A DNA stretch of 5,589 bases from Polyangiaceae bacterium (GTDB lineage Bacteria; Myxococcota_A; Polyangia; Polyangiales; Polyangiaceae). The notes below the pieces were generated by a model. The model saw nothing but the letters and a program-made list of their open reading frames with translations. It was not told the DNA's origin and did not search any database. Each line of letters opens with the position of its first letter. Within the stretch, counting starts at the first letter, position 1. The stretch spans positions 1 through 5,589 of the forward strand of contig JAICXU010000270.1 of NCBI GenBank assembly GCA_025934595.1. Reading direction: 5' to 3'. This document shows, one piece after another, positions 5,487 through 5,589 of this stretch. Position numbers and translations under genes: made by a program.

Positions 5487-5589
5487 ATGGGGACGCGGCG
5501 ACGGCATCGGGGAATGTTCGTCGCGTGCGCTGCGCTCGTCACGCTCGCATCGGCCCTGACCGCGCGCGCCGAGAAGCTTTACGGAGCAA
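5487..5589 (+). CDS. Start of an exported protein (3' end outside the window)
   Basis: From ATG 5487 the frame stays open for 34 codons to the window edge. The residues begin MGTRRRHRG, then a hydrophobic core 10-24 (MFVACAALVTLASAL), then TARA with a probable Sec cleavage after Ala28, followed by EKLYGA. The basic, hydrophobic and A-x-A parts are all in place, so this is very probably a real gene start. No clear Shine-Dalgarno site precedes it. A second ATG at 5514 has GGGGA directly abutting it and would lose the basic region. It lies 43 nt after the Cys-rich gene on the same strand. Too little of the mature protein is visible to name a family. Confidence 0.7.
   Translation, partial: MGTRRRHRGMFVACAALVTLASALTARAEKLYGA

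Noticed and set aside
5487..5516. Twin-arginine signal in the last gene (TRRRHRGMF)
   Set aside because: There is an RR pair, but the residues after it lack the hydrophobic F-L-K part of the Tat motif. An ordinary Sec n-region explains it.

Overview
The window is GC-rich DNA with strong codon-position bias and dense coding on both strands. It carries many exported proteins (two lipoproteins, a Cys-rich secreted protein, and a signal peptide at the right edge) and a small ribbon-helix-helix (RHH) protein of a type I associate with myxobacteria. Together these suggest a chromosomal segment of a Myxococcota (Polyangia-like) bacterium. That assignment is inferred from style and family content, not from a marker gene. 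No RNA genes, insertion sequences, CRISPR arrays or phage genes were seen.

Left part (1-1389, + strand). The window opens inside a FAD-dependent oxidoreductase whose visible C-terminal part resembles GlpB, subunit B of anaerobic glycerol-3-phosphate dehydrogenase. After a 117-nt gap holding a small hairpin and a perfect TTGACA box comes a lipoprotein whose Cys layout recalls the DUF3558 family.

Middle (1409-2797, - strand). A complete S41-family C-terminal processing peptidase (CtpA/Prc type) converges on the lipoprotein gene with 19 nt between them. It has a membrane anchor or signal, a PDZ domain and an intact Ser/Lys/Gln catalytic set.

Right part (2948-5589, + strand). A 150-nt divergent intergenic region leads into a tightly packed probable operon. 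It contains a small RHH protein with an acidic tail (TTG start behind a perfect AGGAGG), an alpha/beta hydrolase whose start lies inside the RHH gene, and a lipoprotein with FAM20C-like kinase motifs that starts on TTG inside the end of the hydrolase gene. A short secreted 8-Cys protein follows 7 nt after the kinase. After another 43 nt a further signal-peptide gene begins and runs off the window.

The most notable item is the putative extracytoplasmic FAM20C-like kinase, placed in an overlapping operon with an RHH regulator-like protein and a hydrolase and followed by a disulfide-rich exported protein. The order of overlaps suggests coordinated translation. The biological role of the set is unknown.
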